Numbered from the stretch's first letter, positions 34,835-46,317 are shown. The stretch is DNA of 64,000 nt from Odiellus spinosus (GCA_963920705.1 OY987226.1:23507636-23571635); one strand, 5' to 3'. Program-made: numbers and translations. Notes: a model not told the origin generated them from the sequence alone.

Positions 34835-35827
34835 ATGTTAATGGTAACAACTACGGGTTACATAATAGATATAATCGGACCCTACTTTGCTAATGGCCGC
34901 AATAACGACGCGCGCATTTTAAACCATTCTATCAAAAAGAGAGAAGAACTCCAGTCTTTCTTTCAAGTTGGTGACGTTGTACTGGCAGACCGCGGTTTTC
35001 GAGACTCCAACAGCGTACTGACTGAACTGGGTGTGGATTTACAAATGCCTTCGTTCTTGTCTAAAGGCGAGAAGCAAGTAAACACGCAAGAAGTTAATCG
35101 TTCCCGACAAGTAACGTACCTCAGGTGGCCGGTTGAAGTTAGGAATGGGCATTTGCAGACGGTGTATCGTTTTTTTCAAAACCGTATACCTGTGCATATG
35201 TTACCATTAGTTCCGGAACTTCTTCAAATTGCTGCTGCGCTGTTGAACGCCTACCACCCGGAGTTACATCTTAAAGGTTCCTGGGAAGACTCCGTCGAAA
35301 AAATGCTGGCAGTCTCTACGAAAGAAAATCCTCTTAAGGAAGTAGTTGAGCGCGATAATCTGCTTCGCAAACCGCCTAAATGGCAACGAATTGAGGATAG
35401 TGAATTTCAAGACTTCCCTGTACTTCGTGAAAGTGATGTACGTGAGGTGGTAATGAGCGACTTTAAAACGAAACGCGCTGAATCTTATGTGGCGTTGACT
35501 ATAGAGAAATCCGGCTCTTTCAGCGTCGAAGTGTCCAAAGTTGAACATGACTTAATTCGTATACGCGTGCCTGGTCAATTTTCCACCTCAGCTGTTCACC
35601 AAGCTCTAATTCGTTATGTACCGAACGGGACAGGTGCAAATGCCATTAAAGGCTGGTATTGCAATTGCAAAGGTGGTAGTTTGACGATAGGTACTTGTGT
35701 TCACGTTAGCAGCGTAATCTGGTATCTTGGTTATCGTCGCCATGAAGATCGAGGCAGTTGGTACCAGTCAAAATTGCGTGTAGTGTGTGAAGATGCCACT
35801 GAGCTTGAACTACCAGACATACGTTAA
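34835..35827 (+). pseudogene. Internally deleted transposase copy, right arm of palindrome
   Basis: 330 codons open to TAA at 35825-35827. It begins within the catalytic core (MLMVTTTGYIID) and so lacks the N-terminal zinc segments, HTH and first catalytic Asp. It keeps LADRGF, RWPVEVRNG and the SWIM-like end. No stop or shift in this part, and the codon that is a stop in the left copy is Glu here (NAYHPELHLKG). Truncation is by the internal deletion described for the palindrome. It cannot encode an active enzyme. Confidence 0.8.
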
Positions 35828-36580
35828 ACGTAGAAAACCTTAGCGTTAAATGAATAATTTGTCCGTTTTATACAAGTGTGTTTTGTTTAATATGAAATAA
35901 AAATTAAAGATACTACTCCAGTATCTTCTAATTGGTATGATTTCTCTATTTATTTTTCGAGTTTCTTATACACCAAAGACTATTCAAGTAAGCTATATAG
36001 TCTTTGCACGGCCCCTGTAAAGCTAGCAAAAGCCTACTGCATGAATGCTTGACAAGTGGAACACTTCTACAGGCGTTTTCGAGGATTTCGAGGCATAGTA
36101 GACCAAAAATATACGAATTTCATTTTGCCGCCAGCACTATACCCGTGGCAGTTACAAAATAATTCTTTCCTAATATTTTCCTAACATAATTATGAATCTA
36201 AAATAATAACCGTTCAAGATTTTCGTGTGGGGGAAGGCTTTCATATCCGGCACGGAAGTCATAGATTCTTCCTATTCTTTACATTATGGAAGAAACCTTC
36301 CATTCGTTGTAATTCCCAAAATTTACAGTTGTGAGCTCGAATTTTAGCTTTAAATTATCCCCCAACTACCCTATTTTAATAATATAATACGAATTTATCA
36401 TAAAAGAGACGAAAATTTTTAACATTACGTGGACCCAGACTCTTATGGGGAGTTGCTGTTGTTCTTTAAGATCTTTTAGCAGTAGTATTAGTTGAAATGG
36501 TCAGGGAAAATTGTTGGAAAAGGTCAGGGAAAACCTGGAAAAGTCGGGGAATTTGAAACTGAAAAACTGTGGCAACCCTG

Positions 36581-38289
36581 TATAAGGATGTGAACTTCTG
36601 ATTTGGTTGCCGATGTGGCAGTATTAAATGATGCCAAACAAAATCTATTTCTGCCGATGCTTGTCACCATTCCACACACGGTTTTTTAAACCATATTTTT
36701 TTTTATTTCTAGTCCTATAAGATAGATGGCGCACCGTAGTTCTGCCCCTATGAGACACAGAGGGGGTCGGCACCGATTTTTCGTCACAAAAACCGAGACC
36801 GGCCTTCTACGGAAACAGGGGGTCTAAGTTCATATATGTCTATGCACAAGACGTCGAGGCTTTAGTCATACTTTACACCCTCCCCCTCCACCCCTCCCTT
36901 GGCGTGCCAGACTTGGAAGAAAATGTTGGATACATTACTTCAATTATGCGTTAGTAACTTATAGGGAGCGTATATGATTCACTCATGATGAAGTATATCT
37001 ATATCGTATATTCAAGAGCCGTGGCGAAGCCACACTTGGGCTAAGTATGCTGTAGTCTATTTGGAAAATTTGACAGGGGCCCAAAATTGAAGGAAAAGGG
37101 CCCCGAATTTATTGAACGTGCGCTCTAAAAAACTAACATGTAGAAAAAATGGTTCTAGGTATAGAATCCAACACTTTTAAAAACGTTGGCTGGAGATAAC
37201 GACGAGCTATCAAAATACGATCTCTACGGATTCTTGTTGAGCCTACTTTACAACTAATGTAAACAATTGAAATTGATAACGCTAGTTATTCGAAAATGGA
37301 ACGTAAAATGTTTAAATTAAAATTCACTTACCAAATACGTCAAAATTCCATAACACTTATACCAATCCCGTCCCGAGAGCTGTCGCCCTATAGCGCCGAT
37401 TCAATGCCTCAACAAAAACATTCATTTTTAACTTATTTCGATCATCTCGCGATAGTCCAGCGAACAGTATGACCAAAACTCTAATAATTCGACCCGACTT
37501 ACGCTAAATATTACCGATTATCGTAAAATTTGACTTTAAGACCGCGAAATACAGTTTGAAAACCGGACTATACATCCGTTGACCGCGGGTGAAGAACTTT
37601 CAAAAACAAGCAGACGACGCAAAATTGCGGAATTGTGTAGCCGGACTCGTGACGGATTTAAATTGATGGATAGTTTTAGAATAAAACCTCTTAATTTTAC
37701 GAAAGTTCCAACCATGTAAAACGGTGTCTAACGGACAATATTAAAATTCTCTGACCGGTTGAGAAATCCGGTTTTTTTATTGAAAACTTCAAAACAAATG
37801 TTGAACGTATCTTTTATCCGAGCTTTCATGAACCAAAATTAACATGCATAGAATATTGCAATTTAATCAACAAAACATAGAATATTGCAATTTAATCAAC
37901 AAAACAAAAAAGTATTTATAGGATAAATCTACAAATTATAGGTTTTTATAGGAGCCCCAGGTAATTATAGGTATTTATAGGTAGTATAGGTACTCTGGGA
38001 GCCCTGGTATTGTTAACTTAGGTGGAATTAGCCATATTTAAAAATATCGGGATGTTCCTTTTTATCTCATAGCTGGTTTTCATTGGGGTGCCTTTAAAGG
38101 AACTATCTGCTATATTTGAAGCTACTTTAAAGTCGACTTATTAACTTGCTTAGCAGACGACGCCGACCATAACAAATTGCACAGTCAAAGCAAGACTGTG
38201 TGCTTAACGAAAGATTGTTTTAAAAGGGTAAATTTCAGAACAGATGACGCCTTTAAACTGACTCTTAGGGTGGACGTGGCGGCTAGCCT
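36581..38289. other. Unassigned stretch with TATAGG-rich tract
   Basis: 37858-37904 repeats acatagaatattgcaattta twice. 37910-38010 repeats ttataggt words, like 17340-17740. No gene. Confidence 0.45.
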
Positions 38290-38520
38290 TCACGCCATAA
38301 GCGCCCTACACATAATAGTCCCTTTAACCTCTGGGAGTCTTTATGGAAAGGAAAACCGAAGAACTCGGCGGAAAACCGCTTGCCTGAATAGGAGAGAACT
38401 CGCACTGAATGCAGAAGGGTTTGAACTAAGAGAGTAAGATTATATTCAAAATACACAAGCTCGGATCGAACCCAGACCCTCTTGCTTTCGTCACCCCGTA
38501 TCATAATTTTCAATGTTAAG
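38290..38520 (-). mobile_element. Possible tRNA-derived SINE
   Basis: On the minus strand a B-box-like word gggttcgatccga is at about 38461-38475. Downstream is a region with ggttttccgccgagttcttc and ggttttcctttcc, resembling central parts of some invertebrate SINEs. A convincing A box and target duplications were not established. Confidence 0.3.
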
Positions 38521-38599
38521 ACCTCTCGGTGGGTCTATAAACAAGTATATAGTAGTATAGTTGTTCACTAAATGAGGTCTGCATCCCTCCCTAATATCC

Positions 38600-38705
38600 A
38601 TTTCAGACAAGGCGTAATTAACCGATTTAATCAGATTCAACTGAGGTTTATATAGCCTTCTTAGTTCAATAAACTTCAGTTAAATCTGTTCAAACCTCGG
38701 CAGTC
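38600..38705 (-). repeat. Dispersed repeat block (copy 2)
   Basis: Reverse complement of the block at 26940-27040, diverged by substitutions. Confidence 0.5.
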
Positions 38706-39569
38706 TCATCCACACAATCATCCTTAATCGTGCCTACTGAACTAATTATAAAAGAAACAACTTACATTGAGCCTATGCCGCCAATCGAACGTTAGTATAG
38801 CCATCGCCAAATCGCTTGAGAGCAGTGACAACTCCTTATAAGGGGTCCAAGGTCTCGGGATTGAGACGTGAAAATTAGGTTCCAAAATATCCCCTCTATA
38901 CTTCAGCGACATTACTGCTAAATTACCGCAAAAACAAGGGTTTGGCGTTCTTCTACCTGTATTCTACAATCATAAGTAACATTATATCCATTATATCCAT
39001 TATTAAAATTTTTAAATCCTCGCGAGCTTTCGGGCCATGGCACCTTTTCAAGCGGTTTACAATCTATAATGAATTAAAAAATTGAAATTTACACAATCTT
39101 TTCTTGTAGCCTAGGAGATAATGATGTTGTTTTTCCAGCCATTTTTTTTTTCTTTTTTCATTGTAAAACTATTATTATCAATCTTACCCCCCTTTTTTAT
39201 TATATTATTATATTATACCCCGTTTTGGTAGTAGATGGGATGTTTTCGAAGCTTTTTTTCATATTCAAATACGAGTAAATAGACCCTGAGATGGTAGGTT
39301 ATTTTATACATATATATAAATTAATTTTAGGTGGAATATTCTAAAGCTTCCGACGGTTTTTCCGATAACTAATTATATATATTATTTTATTTATTATATT
39401 TTACCTAAAAAAATCGGACCTACTCTAATTAACTAAAAAACAATAATTAACCTTAAATTAATACTATAAAAACCTAGGTTTATTACATTTTCCAATTATT
39501 CCAAAAAACGAAGGTGCTGTGACCACTTCTTCTTACCTTCTTTTAAAGTTTTATTTCATAAGTCCGGAA
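38706..39569. other. Upstream region of the ABC transporter gene
   Basis: AT-rich. A tataaaa word at 39465-39471 lies about 100 bases before the ATG and could be a TATA box; no other promoter element was identified. Confidence 0.3.
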
Positions 39570-42425
39570 ATGGCTGTGCGAGTGAAAGATGGACATTTGA
39601 CGTATGGAAGTGGCGCGACCTCTCATCAAGCTCTTAGAGGAGTGACACTTCATGTTCCTAAAGGGAAAATGTAAGTATTATCTAATTTTATCTTTAGAAG
39701 ATTAGTGCGCGTAATTTGTATTCGTTCTTTTAATTTTCAGCTACGGACTACTAGGTCCAAGTGGTTGTGGTAAAACAACACTTCTGAACTGCGTTGTTGG
39801 ACGAAAGAGTCTCTGCAGTGGCCAACTATCCGTATTTGGTGATAATCCTGAAATATCTTGCACGATACCTGGTAGAGGTGTTGGATTCATGCCTCAAGTA
39901 TAGCCCATATTATATTCATTTGTGACAAGTTCTAGTAATGGCTATCTTTAAATATAATTTCCTGATGACTATAAAAGGAAATTGCCCTCTATCCTGAGTT
40001 CACTATTGAAGAAACGCTGCGGTACTTCGGCAATCTGCACCAAATGAACAAATCCGCGTTACAACAAAGAATAGAATTTCTATTGGACTTTCTCGACTTG
40101 CCAATTAAAACTCGATTGGTCAGAAACTTAAGGTACGACACTAATTATTTAATCCCATCATACTTTTCGTCTCTTTAATTTTGGTTTATCTAGTGGTGGA
40201 CAACAGAGACGAGTGTCTCTCGCAGCGGCCATAGTTCATCAGCCGCCTCTTCTGATTCTCGACGAACCCACGGTTGGTGTAGATCCATTATTACGACAGA
40301 AGATATGGAATTATCTTCTTAAAGTTACTTCGATCGAAGGAATGACGGTCATAATTACGACCCATTACATCGAAGAAGCTAGACAAGCAGACATCGTGAG
40401 TATAAATCTGTTATTCCCGACACAGATAATTCTAAAGCCTTGGTATTAGGTTGGTTTTATGAGAAAAGGCCGCATGCTAGCTGAAGGTAGTCCTCGCGAG
40501 CTAATGAGGGTTTTCAATCACTCGTCGTTGGAAGAATGTTTTCTAGACCTATGCTCTCTGGATAGAGAAACAATAACTATAGAATCAAGTCAAACGTTAT
40601 CCGCTTACGATTGGCTTAAAACACCGACTAGGAAATCTAATTCCGTTTTTTATGAAACGCCTTTCGAAAGTGTGTTGCCAAGTGAACGTAAAGGAGATTC
40701 AACTAATACGTCTCGCGTAAGTTAATTTCTTAGAAATTAAGGTACTTTAATTTTTTAATGTTGTTTAGGGGGACTTTGTACTTGATTTGTAATTAAGCCT
40801 AGCATATTTATAAATACAGCAAATATCGAATTACGAAGTTTAATTTTTTAAGATTCTACCGAGTCCAAAGACTTTGGAATCCACTTTTCCTAAGAAAACC
40901 AACAGTTGCTGCGATTATTCAGCGAAACTCTTCACTCTTCTGGCGAAGAACATAATTAGATTCCGTAGAAACATTCCCGTTTTACTCTTTCAATTAGCCA
41001 GTCCTTCAGTTCAACTAATACTACTTTTACTGTGCATTGGTAAACCACCATTCGACGTGCCTGTTGCTGTCGTAAACGACGAAATTCCTGTAATCGCCAG
41101 CTATCACTTCCTTAAATCTATCGACAATGCCACTGTTCGACAGGTAATCAGCACGATATCGTTACGGTAAACTTTTAATTACAGTTCTTATCTATGCGCT
41201 TTGTTTCAGGTCCCCTTTGCAGACAAGGCTTCGGCGATTAGATCCGTGGTGGAAGGTGAAACTTGGGGAATAATACATGTACACCAGAACTTCAGTAACT
41301 GCCTGCTGGAGAGGGTGAATAATGGACTTGAAGCCTCAAACGCCTCTGTTCAATGCGGATCTGTAGAATTGCAGATGGACATGACAAGTAGATGATATAT
41401 TTTACTAACACTGTTAGATACGACGGTTATATGTACACTACTTTCAATCCACTTTATTTTACAGATCAACAAATCGTCTTCACGGTGTACAACATCCTAG
41501 TCCTGGCGTTCCACGATTTTGGCAAAAAAATGTTAACTGCTTTAGGTCGCCCTACGCATATTATGGACTCTCCCATTCAAGTAAATTGAAAACGTCTCAA
41601 TTTTTGGAAGCATTATTAAAATAATTTATAATAAAATTGTAGATTGCCAAACCAATTTACGGTTTAGTAAAAGCCAGTTTCACGGAGTTCATCGCCCCCG
41701 CTGTCTTGTTGAGTATCACCTACATAATGGCTGTTGGTTTAACCTCCATGAGCTTGGTCGAAGAGCGTAAAAGTGGGCTGTATGATAGAAGCTGGGTTTC
41801 CGGAGTAACGGTAACTCAACTAGTAACGGCTCACGTCATGACTCAATTCTTGGTCATCGTACTACAAGTCTCTGGTCTCTTCGTCTTCATGTTTTTGGTC
41901 TTTGAAATCCCCGCCGAAGGTTCTTTCGTCTGGATGATTGTAATAACTCTGCTTCAAGGAGTTTGTGGAATGTCATATGGTAGCTGACCTCACATTTCCT
42001 CTTTTTTTTTTTTTTTTTTATTTTTTTTTTTTTCCCGCAAACTTAAGTATATTTTATTCACCAGGTCTACTTATTTCGTGTTTCGTTTCCGAAGAGAGCA
42101 CGGCTATAATGATTAGTTTGGGGTCGTTTTATCCAAACCTTATTATGAGCGGTAATATCCAGTTAACCTCATTAACATCACACTTTTACTAGGATACTTC
42201 TTCGTCTTTGTAGGTGTGGTTTGGCCAATGGAAGGTATGCCCTACTACGTTCGTTACGTTAGCTACTGCATGCCTCAGACCTTGGCCATTGAGAGTTTCA
42301 GAAGCGTTGTTTCCAGGGGCTGGGGAATAGAACACAGTCTAGTTTGGTCAGGTGTTGCTACATCATCGCTATGGATCGGTTTCTTCCTAACAACGGCAAT
42401 TTTAATCTTTAAATTAAAAAACTAA
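39570..42425 (+). CDS. ABC half transporter, ABCG/ABCH type
   Basis: ATP-driven membrane exporter, likely of lipids or hydrophobic compounds if it behaves as its family does. Eleven exons with GT-AG borders: 39570-39670, 39741-39897, 39978-40132, 40194-40395, 40450-40716, 40853-41143, 41210-41387, 41465-41580, 41643-41979, 42065-42151 and 42214-42425. They sum to 2103 bases, 700 residues plus stop, all phases consistent. The nucleotide-binding domain comes first: Walker A GPSGCGKTT, signature LSGGQQRR, Walker B LLILDEP and H-loop TTHY. Then come an N-terminal TM helix (VLLFQLASPSVQLILLLLCI), a large extracellular loop with Asn-x-Thr/Ser sites, and a five-helix ABC2 membrane block to the end FKLKN. 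NBD-before-TMD order and a CGK Walker A fit ABCH-like proteins, common in arthropods. AATAAA at 42495 could be the poly(A) signal. No defects are seen. Confidence 0.93.
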
Positions 42426-43289
42426 ATGAAATTTAATATTGACGAAACTTATAATATCAACACCGCCTCTTTGGGTCAAAACATTCTTAAAGTAAATAAA
42501 ATAATTTACAATTACTATAATAAATGCCTACTTATTATTCATATGCTCTTTAAAATGTGTTCAACATGCATCATAGGCAATAAGCATAAATATATTGTGG
42601 CCAGAAAAAAAATATATATAAATTTGTTAATGTAGGGTTTTTGTGGCAAAAAAAGCATAGGATAATATTTTTACTCCTCAATACACGTAGCATACTCAGA
42701 TTTGACACTAACATAGCGCGATACCGTTTTTCACACAAACGCGTTGATCCACCCGTCAGTTCATCATTGCGTCTAGTACCGAGAAGGTCAATATTAGAGA
42801 AACAATAGCCATGGACAGCGGGCCGCAAAAATTCAGAGCGTGGGCTAGGTTAAAAAGAGACCTAGGAATCCGACAGGCTGAATAACCCTTTTGCCAGAGC
42901 TGCACCATCCGCCTAAAATCTATCCAATCAAGAACTGAGCACGAGTTGCACCCACAAAATTATACTACATTTTCAAGACATCACAGCCCGCGAATGAGAA
43001 TCACCCCTTCCACGGGACCACGGCTAGACAGTGTTCGGGAATACAGGCTGCGCCTCAACTCGGTAGAAAGGGATTTGTCAATCTTCGTCTCTGGGTCTTT
43101 TAGCCTAAGACCCAGCTCGATCTCCAACATCACGGCAAGGTTGTGACAGACACGTAGTATACTGACAAAACTAAAGAAAAAGGTTACGCAATACTAAATA
43201 TTCGTCGAGATATTCGTTTTCAATGAGCTAATGTTTATTTCTAATCAACGAACTCGTTCCAATTTAAGAAAAACAAAGTGCTGAAAATG
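42426..43289. other. Downstream region, no recognised gene
   Basis: The 3' flank of the transporter. 42635-42830 looks like a transposon end by composition (cagcgggcc, tagcgcgatacc words), but no partner was found. Confidence 0.35.
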
Positions 43290-43470
43290 AACAGCTTTTG
43301 AATTTATTTTCAATTTCAACACTCTTAAAAACCCTTTCGAGAATTTTTTAGGAATTTTTATACACGTTTTTAGTCTAAATTAATTTCAGAAGTTTCGTAA
43401 AAATTTTAATAATTAAATGTAAATTCGAGCCATCATATTATTTCAGCATTCAACATTAAAAGAATAGGCC
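43290..43470. repeat. Dispersed repeat adjoining the tRNA array
   Basis: Shares aattaatttcagaagttt, catattattt and cattaaaagaatag words with 29085-29180. Its end abuts the first, 5'-truncated tRNA copy. Confidence 0.5.
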
Positions 43471-43481
43471 GGGGTTCTAGA

Positions 43482-43529
43482 AAGCTGCCTTCCAAGCAGT
43501 TGACCCGGGTTCGACTCCCGGTCATTGCA
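43482..43529 (+). pseudogene. tRNA-Gly 3' fragment, first unit
   Basis: Only the anticodon arm through the 3' end remains; the 5' part is replaced by the upstream repeat. Confidence 0.8.
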
Positions 43530-43598
43530 AAGGGAATTTTCAATGAAAATTGAAGAGAAAGTGCCAACAGTTAGGATGATATATCAGCCAAATATTCA

Positions 43599-43670
43599 GC
43601 AATGGTGGTATAACGGTGAGAATAGCTGCCTTCCAAGCAATTGACCCGGGTTCGACTCCCGGCCATTGCA
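43599..43670 (+). tRNA. tRNA-Gly(UCC) copy
   Basis: Complete 72 nt, anticodon TCC at 43632-43634. One mismatch in the anticodon stem (C-A) and one D-loop change. Confidence 0.65.
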
Positions 43671-43742
43671 AAAGGATTTTTTTTTAATAAAAATTGAAGT
43701 GAAAGTGCCAACAGTTAGGGTGACATATCATCTTATTTTCGA

Positions 43743-43814
43743 GCAATGGTGGTATAGCGGTGAGAATAGCTGCCTTCCAAGCAGTTGACCCGGGTTCGAC
43801 TCCCGGCCATTGCA
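43743..43814 (+). tRNA. tRNA-Gly(UCC), canonical
   Basis: Matches the array consensus at every position. All four stems pair (acceptor GCAATGG/CCATTGC, T arm CCGGG/CCCGG), anticodon TCC at 43776-43778, and a T-run follows. The most gene-like form in the array. Confidence 0.92.
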
Positions 43815-43884
43815 AAAGGATTTCTTTTTAAAAAATTGAAATGAAAGTGCTAACAGTTAGGGTGATATATCAGCTAATTATTCA

Positions 43885-43956
43885 GCAATGGTGGTATAGC
43901 GTTGAGAATAGCTGCCTTCCAAGCAGTTGACCCGGGTTCGACTCCCGGCCATTGCA
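43885..43956 (+). tRNA. tRNA-Gly(UCC) copy
   Basis: Complete. One change in the conserved D-loop GG (gcgttgag) may weaken the tertiary fold. Confidence 0.65.
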
Positions 43957-44026
43957 AAGGAGTTTTTTTAATAAAAATTGAAGAGAAAGTACCAACAGTT
44001 AGGGTGACATATCATTTACTTATCGA

Positions 44027-44098
44027 GCAATGGTGGTATAGCGGTGAGAATAGCTGCTTTCCATGCAGTTGACCCGGATTCGACTCCCGGCCATTGCA
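44027..44098 (+). tRNA. tRNA-Gly(UCC) copy, weakened
   Basis: Two anticodon-loop changes and a T-stem mismatch; anticodon TCC kept. Confidence 0.55.
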
Positions 44099-44169
44099 AA
44101 AGCATTTTTTTGAATAAAAATTGAAGTGAAAGTGCCAACAGTTAGGGTGATATTTCAGCTAAATATCGA

Positions 44170-44241
44170 GCAATGGTGGTATAGCGGTGAGAATAGCTGC
44201 CTACCAAGAAGTTGACCCTGGTTCGACTCCCGGCCATTGCT
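44170..44241 (+). pseudogene. tRNA-Gly relic with ACC anticodon
   Basis: The anticodon reads ACC, with mismatches in the anticodon and T stems and a changed 3' base. Confidence 0.65.
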
Positions 44242-44312
44242 AATGGATTTTTTTTAATAAAAATTGTAGAGAAAGTGCCAACAGTTAGGGTGACATATCA
44301 TCTAATTATCGA

Positions 44313-44387
44313 GCAATAGTGGTATAGCAATGGTGAGAATAGCTGCCTTCCAAGCAAATCACCCGGGTTCAACTCCCGGCCATTGCA
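44313..44387 (+). pseudogene. tRNA-Gly relic, 75 nt
   Basis: A 3-base insertion in the D loop and two anticodon-stem mismatches. Confidence 0.6.
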
Positions 44388-44457
44388 AAAGGATATTTCT
44401 AACAAAAATTGAAGTGGAAGTACCAACAGCTAGGGTCACATATCATGTACTCATCGG

Positions 44458-44526
44458 GCAATGGTGGTATAGCGGTGAGAATAGCTTTTCAATCAGTTGA
44501 CCCGGGTTCGACTCCCGGCCGTTGCA
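44458..44526 (+). pseudogene. tRNA-Gly relic lacking the anticodon
   Basis: The anticodon arm is shortened and no TCC remains; the acceptor and T arms are intact. Confidence 0.75.
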
Positions 44527-44596
44527 AAAGGAATTTCTTAATAAAAATTGAAGTGAAAGTGCCAACAGTTAGGGTGATATTTCAGCTAAATATCGA

Positions 44597-44668
44597 GCAA
44601 TGGTGGTATAGCGGTGAGAATAGCTGCCTTCCAAGCAGATCACCCGGGTTCGACTCACGGATATTGCA
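44597..44668 (+). pseudogene. tRNA-Gly relic
   Basis: Anticodon TCC kept, but the T stem and 3' acceptor strand (ggatattgca) are mismatched. The same changes recur in the copy at 61065. Confidence 0.55.
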
Positions 44669-44738
44669 AAAGGATATTTTTAATAAAAATTGAAGTGAAA
44701 GTAAAAACAGTTAGGGTGATATATCAAGCAATTATTCA

Positions 44739-44810
44739 GCAATGGTGGTATAGCGGTGAGAATAGCTGCCTTCCAAGCAGTTGACCCGGGTTCGACTCCC
44801 GGCCATTGCA
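44739..44810 (+). tRNA. tRNA-Gly(UCC), canonical
   Basis: Identical to the consensus; anticodon at 44772-44774. Confidence 0.92.
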
Positions 44811-44880
44811 AAAGGAATTTTTTAATAAAAATTGAAGTGAAAGTGCCAACAGTTATGGTGACATATCATCTATTTATCGA

Positions 44881-44952
44881 GCAATGGTGGTTTAGCGGTG
44901 AGAATAGCTGCCTTCCAAGCAGTTGACCCGGGTTCGACTCCCAGCCATTGCA
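44881..44952 (+). tRNA. tRNA-Gly(UCC) copy
   Basis: One D-arm change and one T-stem mismatch. Confidence 0.6.
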
Positions 44953-45024
44953 AAAGGATTTTTTTTTAATAAAAATTGAAGTGAAAGTGCCAACAGTTAG
45001 GGTGACATATCGTCTAGTTATCGA

Positions 45025-45096
45025 GCAATGGCGGTATAGCGGTGAGAATAGCTGCCTTCCAAGCAAATGACCCGGGTTCCACTCCCGGCCATTGCA
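45025..45096 (+). pseudogene. tRNA-Gly relic
   Basis: The conserved TTCGA of the T loop is TTCCA, and the anticodon stem has two changes. Confidence 0.5.
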
Positions 45097-45166
45097 AAAG
45101 GAATTTTTTAATAAAAATTGAAGTGAAAGTGCCAACAGTTAGGGTGATATTTCAGCTAAATATCGA

Positions 45167-45238
45167 GCAATGGTGGTATAGCAGTGAGAAAAGCTGCCTT
45201 CCAAGCAGATCACCCGGGTTCGACTCCCGGCCATTGCA
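45167..45238 (+). tRNA. tRNA-Gly(UCC) copy, weakened
   Basis: Changes in the D loop and at the D/anticodon junction; acceptor and T arms intact. Confidence 0.5.
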
Positions 45239-45308
45239 AAAGGATATTTTTAATAAAAATTGAAGTGAAAGTGCCAACAGTTAGGGTGACATATTACCTG
45301 ATAAACGA

Positions 45309-45380
45309 GCAATGGTGGTATAGCGGTGAGAATAGCTGCCTTCGAAGCAGTCGACCCGGGTTTGTCTGCCGGCCGTTGCA
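45309..45380 (+). pseudogene. tRNA-Gly relic with UCG anticodon
   Basis: The anticodon position reads TCG, and the T loop and stem are changed (gggtttgtctgcc). Confidence 0.65.
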
Positions 45381-45451
45381 AAAGGATTTTTTTTAATAAA
45401 AATTCAAGTGAAAGTGCCAACAGTTAGGGTGACATATTATCTACATATCGA

Positions 45452-45523
45452 GCAATGGTGGTATAGCGGTGAGAATAGCTGCCTTCCAAGCAGTTGACCC
45501 AGGTTCGACTCCCGGCCATTACT
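45452..45523 (+). pseudogene. tRNA-Gly relic with altered 3' end
   Basis: The acceptor 3' strand ends attact instead of attgca; one T-stem mismatch. Confidence 0.55.
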
Positions 45524-45594
45524 AAAGAATTCTTTTTAATAAAAATTGAAGTGAAAGTGCTAACAGTTAGGGTGACATATCAACTAAGTATCGA

Positions 45595-45666
45595 GCAATG
45601 GTGGTATAGCGGTGAGAATAGCTGCCTTCCAAGCAGATCACTCGGGTTCGACTCTCGGCCATTGCA
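45595..45666 (+). tRNA. tRNA-Gly(UCC) copy
   Basis: T-stem changes keep G-T pairs; the end of the anticodon stem is altered. Confidence 0.55.
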
Positions 45667-45736
45667 AAAGGAATTTTTTAATAAAAATTCAAGTGAAAGT
45701 GTCAACAGTTAGGGTGATATATCATCTACTTATCGA

Positions 45737-45807
45737 GCAATGGTGGTATAGAGGAAAGAATAGCTGCCTTCCAAGCAGTTGACCGGGTTCGACTCCCGGC
45801 CATTGCA
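45737..45807 (+). pseudogene. tRNA-Gly relic, 71 nt
   Basis: D loop changed (agaggaaag) and one base lost before the T stem. Confidence 0.5.
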
Positions 45808-45876
45808 AAAGGAATATTTTAATAAAAATTGAAGTGAAAGTGCCAACAGTTATGGTGACATATCATCACTTATCGA

Positions 45877-45948
45877 GCAATGGTGGTATAGCGGTGAGAA
45901 TAGCTGCCTTCCAAGCAGTTGGCCCGGGTTCGATTCCCGGCCATTGCA
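45877..45948 (+). tRNA. tRNA-Gly(UCC)
   Basis: Near-consensus with two harmless loop changes; all stems pair. Confidence 0.85.
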
Positions 45949-46019
45949 AAAGCAATTTTATTAATAAAAATTGAAGTGAAAGTGCCAACAGTTAGGGTGA
46001 CATATCATCTAATCATCGA

Positions 46020-46091
46020 GCAATGGTGGTATAGCGGTGAGAATAGCGGCCTTCCAAGCAGATCGCCCGGGTTCGACTCTCGGCCATTGCA
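46020..46091 (+). tRNA. tRNA-Gly(UCC) copy, weakened
   Basis: Anticodon-stem mismatch (gcggcc); TCC kept. Confidence 0.5.
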
Positions 46092-46177
46092 CAAGGATTT
46101 TTTTTAATAAAAATTGAAGTTAAAGTGCCAACAGTTAGGGTGATATATCATCTACTTATATATCATCTACTTATCGA

Positions 46178-46249
46178 GCAATGGTGGTATAGAGGTGAGA
46201 ATAGCTGCCTTCCAAGCAGTTGACCCGGGTTCGACTCCCGGCCATTGCA
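46178..46249 (+). tRNA. tRNA-Gly(UCC)
   Basis: One D-loop change from the consensus. The spacer before it holds a duplicated tatatcatctactta. Confidence 0.85.
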
Positions 46250-46317
46250 AAGGAATATTTTAATAAAAATTGAAGTGAAAGTGCCAACAGTTATGGTGAC
46301 ATATCATCACTTATCGA

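Larger units (their letters stand above)
31815..36467. repeat. Near-perfect palindrome of two IS5/ISL2EU-like transposon copies
   Basis: 31815-33449 (1635 bp) is the reverse complement of 34833-36467 (1635 bp) with only a few substitutions. A second inverted block, 34738-34773 against 34799-34834 (36 bp, perfect), lies at the centre around a 25-bp spacer. The left copy has an extra 1288 bp (33450-34737) that the right copy lacks. The right-copy junction at 34833-34834 shows about 2 bp of shared sequence. Simplest reading: head-to-head inverted duplication of one transposon, then an internal deletion in one arm. Confidence 0.9.
31585..36580. mobile_element. MITE-like host element split by a nested insertion
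   Basis: Terminal inverted repeats cagggttgccaca (31585-31597) and tgtggcaaccctg (36568-36580) are flanked by the direct repeat tataa (31580-31584 and 36581-36585). Inside each end are repeated gtcagggaaaa and gtcagggaat words. The outer element is about 340 bp (31585-31814 plus 36468-36580). Everything between is the IS5-like palindrome. The 5-bp duplication is short and AT-rich, so it is supportive rather than proof. Confidence 0.7.
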
